Part shown: one piece after another, positions 16,461-25,290 of the stretch | Numbering within the stretch: the first letter of the stretch is position 1 | Layout of the letters: every line of letters starts with the position of its first letter | Source: Anaerosporobacter sp031551385 | GTDB lineage: Bacteria; Bacillota; Clostridia; Lachnospirales; Lachnospiraceae | Assembly (NCBI RefSeq): GCF_031551385.1 | Contig: NZ_JAVBNS010000094.1 | Span: forward strand, 23,136-87,135 | DNA: 64,000 bases | Direction: 5' to 3' | The notes under the pieces: model-generated | What the model was told of the DNA's origin: nothing | The model's database searches: none | Seen by the model: the letters and a program-made list of their open reading frames with translations, nothing else | Position numbers and translations under genes: made by a program

Positions 16461-18104
16461 TTATTTTTCGAAATTCATACCTCTAATATATTCTTCCTGA
16501 AAGGAATCATGCAATGATAATTCTACTTGTCTTGTACTTTCTGCAACCGTTTGGCATTCCTCTTGATACGTTTTCGCAAGTACTGCCATACTAGCTCCTA
16601 CGCCAGCAGCATTTCCAACGGAACGAATCTTCTCAAGTGAAATATTCGGCAACAATCCAATTCTTCTTGCGCTCCCTATCTTTAGATAAGAGCCAAATGC
16701 CCCTGCTAAAAATACACGGTCAAGCGAGTCTTTCGTAATCCCCATCTCTCCCATCAAGATTCGTATCCCTGCAGAAATCGCACCTTTTGCGAGTTGCACT
16801 TCACGTATATCTCTCTGCGTAATTACAATAGGTTCTTTCGCATAGCGGTATTGCAATATAAACTGCATACCATCGGAAGTCTTTTGTAACCTCGTTGCTA
16901 TAACTTTAGATACCCCCACTCTCACAGCTTCTTCAAGCTCAAGAATTCGACCAGTTTCATCTATTACACCAATATCTAACATGGCTGCTATCGCATCAAT
17001 TAAACCAGAGCCACAGATACCTTCTGCCTCTACACCTTCAATAACCTGCAACTCAACGCCTTGGTTGTGTATTGTAACACCTTCTATTGCCCCTTTGCTT
17101 GCTCGCATACCATATTGAATACTAGCACCCTCAAATGCTGGACCCGCTGCCGTTGAACAGGAAACCATTTGACCATCTTTAGCAAGTACAATTTCTCCGT
17201 TCGTTCCTATATCAATTGCTAATGTTACACCAGTGTAATTCCTCATATCCGTTGCCACAACCACTGCTGTAATATCAGAACCAACATGCCCACCTATTCC
17301 AGGAAGATAGATTATACTTGTCTCATCAGACACCATAAGCCCTGTTTCTTTACCTGTGTACTCCTTTAACCGGTGCATTTCTTTAGGAAATGGTGGCTTT
17401 ACAAGCTGACTAACATCTCTATTTTGTGCAATTTGGCTCATAGCTGTATTTCCAACTATACAGATTCGCTTTAAGAGCAAATTATCTCCTACACTCTTAC
17501 CAAACTCTTGTATCATCTCGTTAAGACCGTCTATTATTAGCTCATAAATATGATTTTTACTTTCTTCTGATTTCATACTATATTGAATTCTTGCTATTAC
17601 GTCCGCTCCAATCGCTCTTTGTGGATTCGTCTTGGCTATTACATGAACAGGCTCACTTGTCTCTAAATTCCACAGAAGTCCAACAACTGTAGTTGTTCCG
17701 ATATCAAAAGCTACACCAAATCCATTCTCTGTATTCCTATCTCTGTCTTGATGAATTGTCTTCAAGCTCCACTGAGGGAGTTTCATTAACTTACTCTTTC
17801 TATCAGTTTCTGCATCTGATTCCCCGGCCATATCTAATAAAGCAATTTTCATATTATCTTGCACAATAAGTTGACATGCAAATCTTACACCATCTTCTAT
17901 CTCCAATGGTGTAAGACGCTTTTTCTCTTCCAATGTTGCAGGTAGTATTTCACCTGACAATACCTGCACCTTGCACTTTCCACAAGTTCCATTTCCCCCG
18001 CATATTGCTGGAATATCTATCTGCTCAGCTCGCAATATATCGAGAAGATTCTCGCCTGCTTCTGCTGAAATTGTTTTGTTGAAACCATGTATTTGTATCT
18101 GCAT
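16461..18104 (-). CDS. Ferredoxin-ASKHA ATP-dependent reductive activator (RACo/RamA-like)
   Basis: The protein has about 547 residues from ATG 18104, chosen for its GGGAAGGGGG site; the reading frame continues upstream to 18155. The N-terminal 90 residues are a 2Fe-2S ferredoxin with CGGNGTCGKC and a later FACQ cysteine. The rest is the large actin-like DUF4445/RACo domain with phosphate loops GVAFDIGTTTVVG and LAIDIGTNGEI, and GICGSGLIDAIA. Known relatives use ATP to reactivate oxidised cobalt corrinoid proteins in methyl transfer. No corrinoid protein or methyltransferase is encoded in this window. Placed between two Rrf2 genes beside the nitrogenase-like cluster, it may instead drive low-potential electron transfer there. 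The partner is unknown. Confidence 0.85.
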   Translation of the reverse strand: MQIQIHGFNKTISAEAGENLLDILRAEQIDIPAICGGNGTCGKCKVQVLSGEILPATLEEKKRLTPLEIEDGVRFACQLIVQDNMKIALLDMAGESDAETDRKSKLMKLPQWSLKTIHQDRDRNTENGFGVAFDIGTTTVVGLLWNLETSEPVHVIAKTNPQRAIGADVIARIQYSMKSEESKNHIYELIIDGLNEMIQEFGKSVGDNLLLKRICIVGNTAMSQIAQNRDVSQLVKPPFPKEMHRLKEYTGKETGLMVSDETSIIYLPGIGGHVGSDITAVVVATDMRNYTGVTLAIDIGTNGEIVLAKDGQMVSCSTAAGPAFEGASIQYGMRASKGAIEGVTIHNQGVELQVIEGVEAEGICGSGLIDAIAAMLDIGVIDETGRILELEEAVRVGVSKVIATRLQKTSDGMQFILQYRYAKEPIVITQRDIREVQLAKGAISAGIRILMGEMGITKDSLDRVFLAGAFGSYLKIGSARRIGLLPNISLEKIRSVGNAAGVGASMAVLAKTYQEECQTVAESTRQVELSLHDSFQEEYIRGMNFEK

Positions 18105-18180
18105 AGAATCCCCCTTCCCAACACGAGACCCAAAAAGGAATATCCACGAAACCACTGTTTCGCAAATATCCCTTTTATCT

Positions 18181-18615
18181 TTAAATTATATAACTGTCCG
18201 CTCTTTCTGTCTGCCATTCAACTAAATCAGCTAATGTATAATTATCAACTACATCTTTAATTGCAGTATATAGCTTTTCCCATAAAATCAAAGTCGCACA
18301 TTCATCCTGTCTTGCACACTGATTCACTTCATCTTCTAAACATGCCACTGGTGCTAAACTACCTTCAATTAGGCGTAGAATCATACCAACTGTATAGTCT
18401 TTTGGATCTTTCGATAACTTATATCCACCTTGTGGTCCTCTTAAACTCTTTACATAACCAGCTTTATTCAATACCGAAATAATCTGTTCCAAATATTTAT
18501 CCGAAATTTCCTGTCTACTTGCTATATCTTTAATACGAACTGGTTCTCCTGTACCATCTAATGCCAAATCTAGCATAAGTCTTAATGCGTATCTTCCTTT
18601 TGTTGATATTTTCAC
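18181..18615 (-). CDS. Rrf2-family regulator with three cysteines
   Basis: This 144-residue protein has a GTG start behind AAGGAGG. The winged helix is nearly the same as in the paralogue at 15861. Cysteines C92, C100 and C106 are in the spacing used by IscR and NsrR to hold an iron-sulfur cluster, so this copy probably senses iron-sulfur status, oxygen or nitric oxide. It is the first gene upstream of the reductive activator, 76 bases before that start, and likely in the same unit. It has its own promoter at 18668-18697. The pair of paralogues suggests two inputs to one regulon. Confidence 0.87.
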   Translation of the reverse strand: MKISTKGRYALRLMLDLALDGTGEPVRIKDIASRQEISDKYLEQIISVLNKAGYVKSLRGPQGGYKLSKDPKDYTVGMILRLIEGSLAPVACLEDEVNQCARQDECATLILWEKLYTAIKDVVDNYTLADLVEWQTERADSYII

Positions 18616-18667
18616 AAAAATTCCTCCTTAATTCCTTGTATTCCAATCTGAATATATAATTACTTCT

Positions 18668-18697
18668 ATTCTACACGCTAGATACCCCTTTAGTCAA
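18668..18697 (-). promoter_or_regulatory. Promoter of the three-cysteine Rrf2 gene
   Basis: -35 TTGACT (18692-18697), an 18-base spacer and -10 TAGAAT (18668-18673) lie on the minus strand, about 50 bases before the GTG start. The segment between -10 and the start could hold an autoregulatory site. Confidence 0.6.
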
Positions 18698-18746
18698 TCC
18701 TGAATCTTTGCGAAAATCAAGGAAAATACTATCAATTTGTTCTTTT

Positions 18747-18785
18747 TAAGGGGGAGTACCTAAATAACTTAGGCACTCCCCCTTA
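18747..18785 (-). terminator. Strong hairpin after the secreted Ig-domain gene
   Basis: AAGGGGGAGT-CCTAA pairs with TTAGG-ACTCCCCCTT around a short loop, 11 bases past the stop. The downstream tail is A-rich rather than T-rich, so it may act as a 3'-end stabiliser or a weak terminator. Confidence 0.5.
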
Positions 18786-18795
18786 CTTAACTTCT

Positions 18796-19866
18796 CTATT
18801 TTACTACTACGCTTTTCTCTTTACTAATTTGACCTTTAGAATTCTTTGAATTAACTGTAATTTCAGTTGCTTTTTTCAACTTCTTAACTGTTACTTTATA
18901 ATTACCTTTTCCATCTGCTGTGGCTTTGTAACTTTTACTTCCTACCTTAACAGTTACTGTTGCATTAGGAGCTACCACCCCTGTAATTTTTGTAGAATTT
19001 ACTGTAGCACCTTTAATAGTTGGTGTTTTCAGATATGCTAAGAATTCTCCCTTGAAGTCATACGTTCCTTCATGTAAAGTAGTGCAGATATAATAAGTTC
19101 CCTTAGTAACGTTCCAAGTTATCTTATCTGTTTTCTCACCATCAATGGTTGCTCTTGAAATTACCTTTTTAGAAGAGTTGCAAAGTAAAAGCTCTCCTCC
19201 AGATACAATTGTATTCCAACGACCTTTATAATTTCCCATTTCTATTTTAAGGATGCCATCTTTTTCTACTTTTACTTTATGATAGTAAGCAACCTTGTCC
19301 ATTCCTGGCACAACAATCGTTTTACCTGTAAGCAGATTCAAATCTTTAGCTGGAACAAATCCAAATTTTGCAGTCATTTCCTGTAGGTTCTCATTCATAG
19401 AAAAAGATGATGTTACAGAAAATTCATAGTAATAAGTTCCTGGCTTAGAAATACATGCAGCAATCTGTTTTTCTTCGCCTGTCGCATCTACAAATGAACC
19501 AATACAATAATTTATCTCTTGATTGGCACTATCTTTTATTCGTGTAGTAACCATATCGCTTACATTTGTAGCATATATCTCAAAAAATAAATACCCTGGT
19601 TCATCTATCTGAACTGGAATCCTGATGTTAGCTTGCTTTCCTCCAAGTAAAGTTACATCATACTCTGTCAATTTTGTTTTTGGACTTTGATAAATCTCAG
19701 GTACTATACTCGTTACATTTTCCCCATCTAATGTGATAGTTGTTCTATCTGTTGAATGGGTAATCTCTAATTCTTCCGCTTTCGCAACTGCTCCCGTTGA
19801 TATTGCCAACGCTCCTACCAACAATACAGCCATGCATACGCACAACAAGTTTTTCATCCACTTCAT
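18796..19866 (-). CDS. Secreted protein with C-terminal bacterial Ig-like domain
   Basis: The protein has about 356 residues from ATG 19866, which has a GGGAGGATT site. A signal peptide with a hydrophobic core (LLCVCMAVLLVGALAI) ends near AVAKAEE. Two beta-rich segments follow, with repeated patterns such as G-Y-FFEIYA and GTYYYEFSV, then GTYYICTTLHEGTY. They resemble PPC-type or carbohydrate-binding beta-sandwiches. Residues from about 290 form one Ig-like domain (TVNSTKITGVVAPNATVTVK, then YKATADGKGNYKVTVKKL) of the Big_6 type. No catalytic motif or cell-wall anchor is visible. It is probably an extracellular adhesion or binding protein; its ligand is unknown. Confidence 0.75.
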   Translation of the reverse strand: MKWMKNLLCVCMAVLLVGALAISTGAVAKAEELEITHSTDRTTITLDGENVTSIVPEIYQSPKTKLTEYDVTLLGGKQANIRIPVQIDEPGYLFFEIYATNVSDMVTTRIKDSANQEINYCIGSFVDATGEEKQIAACISKPGTYYYEFSVTSSFSMNENLQEMTAKFGFVPAKDLNLLTGKTIVVPGMDKVAYYHKVKVEKDGILKIEMGNYKGRWNTIVSGGELLLCNSSKKVISRATIDGEKTDKITWNVTKGTYYICTTLHEGTYDFKGEFLAYLKTPTIKGATVNSTKITGVVAPNATVTVKVGSKSYKATADGKGNYKVTVKKLKKATEITVNSKNSKGQISKEKSVVVK

Positions 19867-20017
19867 GTTTAAATCCTCCCGTTTCCAATAAATCATTGAT
19901 ATTATAACTATTTTATTGTACCTAGTTTTCTTGTAGAAATCAATTAGACCATCTTCCTAGAGAATTCATAAATATGGTGATTATTAAGTAAGAAAGAGAA
20001 GCCATGTTACAAACATT

Positions 20018-22129
20018 TTATAGTTTGAACTTTACAATAATTTCTTGTAACTGTATTGCTATATTATTTAAGTTCTGTGCAAATTCTGCTGTTTCTTCCA
20101 TCGTATAGTTAACCTGCTCTGCAGATGCCGTAACTTCCTCAGATGCTGCAGCCGACTGTTCTGAAATATAATCAATATTTTCCATGCTTTCTACAACGGT
20201 ATTTTTGTTTTCTGCCATGTTATCATTCAGTTCAGAAATCTTTTCTAATCCTCTAAGTAAGCCACCTACTGCTTCCGAAATCTGGTTAAATAGATTTCGA
20301 GTAGCCTCAATAGCTTCTTGTTGCTGTGCTTGGAGTCTGTTGCTTTCTTCCATATTACTAGTTACCTGCTGAGAGTTTCCCGAAATCTCCACAATAATAG
20401 ACTTAATCTCATCAGTTGAAGAACGAGATTGCTCTGCCAGTTTGCGGATTTCATCAGCTACTACAGCAAATCCTCTTCCTGATTCGCCTGCACGTGCAGC
20501 TTCAATCGTAGCATTCAGAGACAACAAGTTTGTCTGTTCTGTAATGCTTGCTATCGCATCTGACATATAATTAATCTTTTCAATACTCTTCAACATCTGT
20601 CCAATTATTTCACTGGAAGCCTGAGCGTTTTCTCGTGTTTGATTTGACTTCGTTACCAACTCACCCACTACATTGATCCCCTGCGTACTCAATTCATCTG
20701 TTGCTTTGGACATCTGATTGATATTTTCCACATAGTCTCTGGTTTCTTCCAGACTCTGAGCCAGCTTTTCTACCTCAACACTAGCATCATGAGTACTTTG
20801 AGCCTGTTCCGTTGTACCGCTAGCCACACTCTGGATAGCAAGAGCCACCTGTGATGAAGTCTCCTTCGTATCGTTGGATACCTCTGAAATCTTAGTTGCC
20901 ACATTTAATACATCTGAGAATTTATCTTCCACTTCTCTAATCAGTACGGATACTGCATCAACCATTTGGTTAAAGTTTTCCTCTAATTCACCTAGTTCAT
21001 CTCCACGCGTTACTTCCAGACGTCCTGTAAAATCTCCTTCGGCGATTCTACTTGTTGCCACCTGTAAACGTTTAATTGCTTTGGATAGGGATAATGCTAC
21101 CACAACCGCTATAATAATACCAATTAATCCTCCTATTACGGCAGCAATGATTGTCGATATCAACAGCTGTGTCTTACTAGACGCATTCTCTTTGTCACTT
21201 TGAACCATACCCACTAATTTCCAACCAGTAATTTCATCTTCTAGCACAGTTACTAAAAACTTGCTTCCACCAATTTTTTCTTCATATGACTTTACTTCTG
21301 CTGTCCACTCTGTGCCATTCTCCTCGGCGTCTGCCTTGGCTGCATCCTGAGCCACGGAATCTGTCAAAAAGTTGTTCCAAAATCCCATATTTGACACATT
21401 GTCTTGTATATATGTATTATTATCATTACCTACCAGAATATTGCCATCTGCATCTACCAACAATACAAATCCAGTATTCAATAACCTAATATCCTGTACA
21501 TATTTCTCAAACATGGTAAAGTCAATGTCCATTCCTACTGCACCAACATTAAGGTCATCCTGTTTAATTTCCTGCGAAACCGTCATTATCATATTTCCAG
21601 TCTCGGTATCTACATACGGTTCTGTAAACGTAGAAAAAATATTTTGTCTCTTAGCACTGCCAATGCAGTTCTTATACCATTCTTCTCCTGTCTTGTTTAC
21701 ACCTTGGTCCAAACTCTTATTCGCCTTTACCTTTACAACACCATCAACTTCTTCATCATATAGATATGCATTTACAAAATATCCGCTAGAAGTCGCATAG
21801 TAGCATCTCACTGGCATATCCGTTACCTTTAATGATGCTACGAGTGCATCCTGAACGGTACTGACGTTTGTATCAAAATCACCATCATCTTCCAAATGCT
21901 TAACCTCTTGCTTACGGGTCAACAAGTCCACAGGAACACTAAGTGTTTTCAGATACACCTGAAAACCTTTTAAGGTTTCTTCCAACGTCTGCTGACTGGT
22001 CAGTTTCATGTTATTCTCTAACACTGATGTAACACTAGTATTTACCAGTACTGCACTCAATGTCATGGAAATAAGGATTGCCAGCCAAAAGTATACTATA
22101 AGTTTTGTCTTAATCGTCATTCTTTTCAT
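20018..22129 (-). CDS. Methyl-accepting chemotaxis protein with dCache sensor
   Basis: This 703-residue chemoreceptor has a membrane helix at residues 9-30 and an extracellular sensor of the dCache_1 type (about 35-310, with SVGAMGMDIDF-like and WKLVGMV segments). A second helix (about 315-345) is followed by HAMP (RLQVATSRIAEGDF) and a long coiled-coil. The hairpin tip ESGRGFAVVADEIRKLAEQS is the conserved CheA/CheW contact. It should report an external small molecule to the flagellar machinery. No ligand motif was recognised with certainty, and no che genes are near, as is usual for dispersed receptors. Confidence 0.92.
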   Translation of the reverse strand: MKRMTIKTKLIVYFWLAILISMTLSAVLVNTSVTSVLENNMKLTSQQTLEETLKGFQVYLKTLSVPVDLLTRKQEVKHLEDDGDFDTNVSTVQDALVASLKVTDMPVRCYYATSSGYFVNAYLYDEEVDGVVKVKANKSLDQGVNKTGEEWYKNCIGSAKRQNIFSTFTEPYVDTETGNMIMTVSQEIKQDDLNVGAVGMDIDFTMFEKYVQDIRLLNTGFVLLVDADGNILVGNDNNTYIQDNVSNMGFWNNFLTDSVAQDAAKADAEENGTEWTAEVKSYEEKIGGSKFLVTVLEDEITGWKLVGMVQSDKENASSKTQLLISTIIAAVIGGLIGIIIAVVVALSLSKAIKRLQVATSRIAEGDFTGRLEVTRGDELGELEENFNQMVDAVSVLIREVEDKFSDVLNVATKISEVSNDTKETSSQVALAIQSVASGTTEQAQSTHDASVEVEKLAQSLEETRDYVENINQMSKATDELSTQGINVVGELVTKSNQTRENAQASSEIIGQMLKSIEKINYMSDAIASITEQTNLLSLNATIEAARAGESGRGFAVVADEIRKLAEQSRSSTDEIKSIIVEISGNSQQVTSNMEESNRLQAQQQEAIEATRNLFNQISEAVGGLLRGLEKISELNDNMAENKNTVVESMENIDYISEQSAAASEEVTASAEQVNYTMEETAEFAQNLNNIAIQLQEIIVKFKL

Positions 22130-22335
22130 CTTGTCCTCCTATCTGTGTAGTTAATCGCACATTGCTCTATGCCCGATAGTTACCACCCAGCTTTTTCTTT
22201 GTATATAGTTTCAATTATAACATTTTTTTGTACTAAATGTAAATGGAGTTTAACAGTTAGCATATAGAGAGAAAAAATCAATGCCAATTTTATCAAATTT
22301 ACTCTTGCTTTTTTTTCTATCATGCATTATTATAT

Positions 22336-22397
22336 AAAAAAGGAAATGGGTTTGTTACCGTTAGGCTTGCCTAGGCGGGGTGCTCGTTTCCTTTTTT
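22336..22397 (-). terminator. Terminator overlapping the end of the 178-aa gene
   Basis: AAAAAAGGAAA (22336-22346) and TTTCCTTTTTT (22387-22397) form long outer arms, with a GC-rich inner loop containing GGCTTGCCTAGGCGGG. The hairpin covers the last codons and stop at 22361. It works in both directions. Confidence 0.65.
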
Positions 22398-22897
22398 ATA
22401 TTTACAATATCATATAAAAACAATTTATCTTCTGCTGAATGGCGAATTAACATCTCCACATGAAAAACATTATACCTCTCCACTTCTTCACTCTTGCCAT
22501 ATACAGGTAGTGCGAATCTTGAATCATAACGAAACCAGCCAAACTTGGCATTTCTTTGATGCTTACCTGTTAAATTCTCTTTAAATCGCCTATTCGAAGC
22601 TATTTCAATTAATTCTGGGATTCCAGATGCCGCATTTGCCTTGGCTTTTGCCAATCCTCCTTTTAAGCGATGCGTATCTTTTGAGCCTTTAAACTCATGA
22701 GTCAAGTCTTTCCCAATATACACCAACTCTTTCGTTTCAGCAATCTCAAAAAACTCCCCTATGTATTCCTTAAGATACTCCTCTACCTCCTCCCAACACA
22801 CACTACGCTTACCCTTAAATCGAATATCATGTATCATGACTATTTTATTATTATTGGAATCCTTGATAATACTTATGTTTCTGTCCTTCATTTTCAC
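22361..22897 (-). CDS. Uncharacterised 178-aa protein, possible nuclease-like family
   Basis: The ATG at 22897 is followed by MKMKDRNISIIKDSNNNKIV. Conserved-looking blocks are IRFKGKRSVCWEEVEEYLKE, LKGGLAKAKANAASGIPELI and WFRYDSRFALPVYG, ending LYDIVNIKKETS. I recall highly similar small proteins in many Lachnospiraceae genomes, annotated only as hypothetical. The positively charged centre and the H-x-R/R-F pattern are reminiscent of barnase/EndoU/colicin-like nuclease domains, but I cannot confirm this. It is a lone gene, with no immunity or antitoxin partner adjacent. Function unknown. Confidence 0.65.
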   Translation of the reverse strand: MKMKDRNISIIKDSNNNKIVMIHDIRFKGKRSVCWEEVEEYLKEYIGEFFEIAETKELVYIGKDLTHEFKGSKDTHRLKGGLAKAKANAASGIPELIEIASNRRFKENLTGKHQRNAKFGWFRYDSRFALPVYGKSEEVERYNVFHVEMLIRHSAEDKLFLYDIVNIKKETSTPPRQA

Positions 22898-23053
22898 CTA
22901 TGTTCTTTCTTTTATTTATGTTAAATATCTGAGATAATAAATTTACTGCACACAATTACACCACTAAATTTATTAGTCGCTTACCTTTTCATTAAAAATA
23001 TATAAATTATAAATGGGATTGTTTAAAAATCTTGATTAAAAAGAATGGTATAT

Positions 23054-23105
23054 AAAAAGAATTGAGATTTATTGTAATAATATTACCAAATCCCAATTCC
23101 TTTTT
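23054..23105 (-). terminator. Terminator of the spmA-spmB unit
   Basis: AAAAAGAATTG-GATTT pairs with AAATC-CAATTCCTTTTT; A and T tails on both sides make it bidirectional. It lies just past the spmB stop at 23128. Confidence 0.75.
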
Positions 23106-23127
23106 CAAGTTATATTTATAATATCCT

Positions 23128-23652
23128 TTACATAAACCCAGCCAGCACCACACTTGCCACAACTCCCGCAAGCGTTGCAATCAAGGCGCCTGCAAGCGTA
23201 TATCTAGTTTTCTTAACTTTCGCTGCCATGAAGTAAACTGCCATTGTATAGAAGATTGTCTCTGTACAGCTCATCATTATAGAAGTAAGAGTACCTAGAT
23301 AGGAATCAGGGCCATATTGCTTGAATATATCAAGTACTAAACTTGTCGCTGCTGAGGAGGAAAACATCTTAACAATTACTAGTGGAACTAATTCTGCTGG
23401 AAATCGTAGCAATGTCATAAGAGGTTTTAATAGATTAGACAATATATCAAATGCCCCCGATGCACGCATAATTCCTATCCCGACCATTAATCCTATCAAT
23501 GTTGGAAGAATATCCACAACTACTTTAAATCCATCTTTTGCACCTTTTGTAAATTCATCAAAAATTGCTGTCTTTGTAAGAAGCCCGTAACCTACTACAT
23601 AGAAAATAACAAATGGTATCATGTAATCAGATAGATATAGGAGAAATTTCAT
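23128..23652 (-). CDS. spmB: Spore maturation protein B
   Basis: This 174-residue membrane protein of the nucleoside-recognition (Gate) domain family has four to five hydrophobic segments. The motifs AKDGFKVVVDILPTLIGLMV, the PLVIVKMFSSSAATSLVLDI region and SCTETIFYTMAVYF match SpmB. In Bacillus, SpmA and SpmB are needed for full dehydration of the spore core. The gene overlaps spmA by four bases. Its presence shows the organism makes endospores. Confidence 0.92.
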   Translation of the reverse strand: MKFLLYLSDYMIPFVIFYVVGYGLLTKTAIFDEFTKGAKDGFKVVVDILPTLIGLMVGIGIMRASGAFDILSNLLKPLMTLLRFPAELVPLVIVKMFSSSAATSLVLDIFKQYGPDSYLGTLTSIMMSCTETIFYTMAVYFMAAKVKKTRYTLAGALIATLAGVVASVVLAGFM

Positions 23653-24230
23653 CTGCTACCTCTCTTTCTTGCAACAATCGAGAATATTACTCCGACACAT
23701 GTTGAGAATAAAGTTGCCACAATTGCTACTCCCAATATCTCTGTCGGTCGAACAGAACCATATTGACTTCGATATGCAATAATATTCACAGGGATCAATT
23801 GCAAGGATGAGATATTGATTATAAGAAATGTACACATATCGCAACTGGCTCGCTCCTTGTTATCATTCAGTGCAGCCAATTCTTTCATCGCCATTAATCC
23901 CATTGGTGTTGCCGCCCAGCCAAGTCCTAGTATATTGGCAATCATATTAGAAGCAATATATTCGTTTACTACATGCTCTTTTGGTAAGTTAGGAAATAAA
24001 AGCCGTATCACTGGACGCAATCCATTCGTTAGCGTGGCAATTAACCCTGTAGCCCTTGCAATTTGCATAATTCCAGTCCACAGTGCCATAAATCCTAGCA
24101 TCGTTATACAGAGTGTAACTGCCTCTTTTGTTGAATTTAACGCGGCTTCACTTACATTCGATATATTCCCTGTAAAAACTCCAACAACGATTCCTACTAT
24201 AATTAAAAATCCCCAAATATAGTTTAGCAA
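23649..24230 (-). CDS. spmA: Spore maturation protein A
   Basis: This 193-residue partner of SpmB has the same fold. Visible motifs are ALNSTKEAVTLCITMLGFMA, LWTGIMQIARATGL, GLGWAATPMGLMAMKEL and CTFLIINISSLQLIP. These are standard for SpmA across Clostridia and Bacilli. The ribosome site GGAGG lies before the ATG. Expression is expected in the mother cell or forespore during sporulation, but no sporulation-sigma promoter was identified with confidence upstream. Confidence 0.92.
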   Translation of the reverse strand: MLNYIWGFLIIVGIVVGVFTGNISNVSEAALNSTKEAVTLCITMLGFMALWTGIMQIARATGLIATLTNGLRPVIRLLFPNLPKEHVVNEYIASNMIANILGLGWAATPMGLMAMKELAALNDNKERASCDMCTFLIINISSLQLIPVNIIAYRSQYGSVRPTEILGVAIVATLFSTCVGVIFSIVARKRGSR

Positions 24231-24857
24231 ATATCCTCCTTACTCAAATTGTTTCATAAGTCGTCACTGTTCACATAAAGCGTTCACAGTAACTATACGT
24301 CAGCAAGATTTCTTACTTGTGCTCCATATTGCCCTTAAAAAACAACATTTCTATACTTATCAATGATTATAATAAATATATTATAGGAGTTTATTTTTTA
24401 TTCCATAGCATATTTTTCATGTAAAAAATAAAAAAACATTAAATCATTTATTAATTGTATATAAATTTTGCTTCAATTCAGACCACTATTATGAAGCATT
24501 TTATTACTTTATTTTACTAAAGTCTTGCCTAAAAACGTTTTAAATTCGACGTTTTACTATTATTTTACTCCTTATGTAGTAAGCTGTATTTGTAAAAAAA
24601 TATATTTTTTTATCGACACATATTTTCCCATGTTAAATATGTGCTACAAATGGATAATAATATGAATTGACATTATCTAGGTGATGTGTTATTTTATAAT
24701 AGTATCCTGTATAATTTTCCACGAACAAGGAGAATATGACATAATACGGGGTGCCAATTATTTTAACAACAAAACAGAAGAACTTGTTGTGACATACAGT
24801 AGAGCCACTTTAATATCTATTGTTAAAGCCTAAAAAAATCAAAAGGAGAGATTCATT
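24231..24857. other. Long AT-rich intergenic region between spmA and abrB
   Basis: These 627 bases separate the divergent spmA and abrB genes. I see no ORF with a ribosome site. It holds the abrB promoter near 24667, a modest inverted repeat CACATATTT/AAATATGTG around 24620-24650, and several A/T tracts. It could carry Spo0A or sigma-factor sites, but none is clear. Confidence 0.6.
24667..24700 (+). promoter_or_regulatory. Candidate abrB promoter
   Basis: A perfect TTGACA (24667-24672) is followed after 17 bases by TATTTT and, five bases later, by a perfect TATAAT (24695-24700). The start codon is about 155 bases downstream, leaving a long leader. Confidence 0.5.
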
Positions 24858-25115
24858 ATGAAAAGTACGGGAATCGTAAGAAAACTTGACGAACTTGGTC
24901 GTATTACATTACCAATCGAATTAAGAAGAACATTAGGAGTAAGTGAGAGAGATCCACTAGAAATCTTCGTTGAAGAGGATAGAATCATTCTTCAAAAATA
25001 TGAACCAACAGACATCTTCTCTGGTGAAAAAAGTGAATTATTTGACTTCTGCGGAAAAAAAGTTTCTAAAGACTCAATCGTTCAACTTGCTAAATTAGCA
25101 GGAATTATCGAATAG
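24858..25115 (+). CDS. AbrB-family transition-state regulator
   Basis: This 85-residue protein has the N-terminal SpoVT/AbrB swapped-hairpin DNA-binding domain (KSTGIVRKLDELGRITLPIE, then LRRTLGVSERDPLEI) and a short C-terminal part with a single cysteine (DFCGKKVS). It represses stationary-phase and sporulation genes in Bacillus and Clostridia. It is adjacent to rsmI, as abrB is in Bacillus, but on the opposite strand. A strong terminator follows at 25199. Bacillus AbrB also has about 95 residues, so it is complete. Confidence 0.9.
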   Translation: MKSTGIVRKLDELGRITLPIELRRTLGVSERDPLEIFVEEDRIILQKYEPTDIFSGEKSELFDFCGKKVSKDSIVQLAKLAGIIE

Positions 25116-25198
25116 TACATAACTTACTTGTGCATTGGGTAAACTTCTCCCAAGTTTACTGCAAAAAATCGAAAGCGAATATTTCTTTAGAACGCAAA

Positions 25199-25234
25199 GA
25201 ACCGATACTCTCCCAATTGTATCGGTTCTTTGTA
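25199..25234 (+). terminator. Bidirectional terminator between abrB and rsmI
   Basis: GAACCGATAC pairs exactly with GTATCGGTTC across a 10-base loop, with TTTGTATTT after it on the plus strand. It can also end the opposing rsmI transcript. Confidence 0.85.
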
Positions 25235-25290
25235 TTTAATGAAACATACATTGCTCTATCAAGAACGATACCTCTTTGTAAAGCGATTCT

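Noticed and set aside
21372..21800. 142-residue plus-strand ORF opposite the chemoreceptor
   Set aside because: Antisense shadow with no ribosome site and low-complexity composition.
24620..24650. Riboswitch or Spo0A box in the abrB upstream region
   Set aside because: Only a short inverted repeat is present; no conserved aptamer and no good match to the 0A box.
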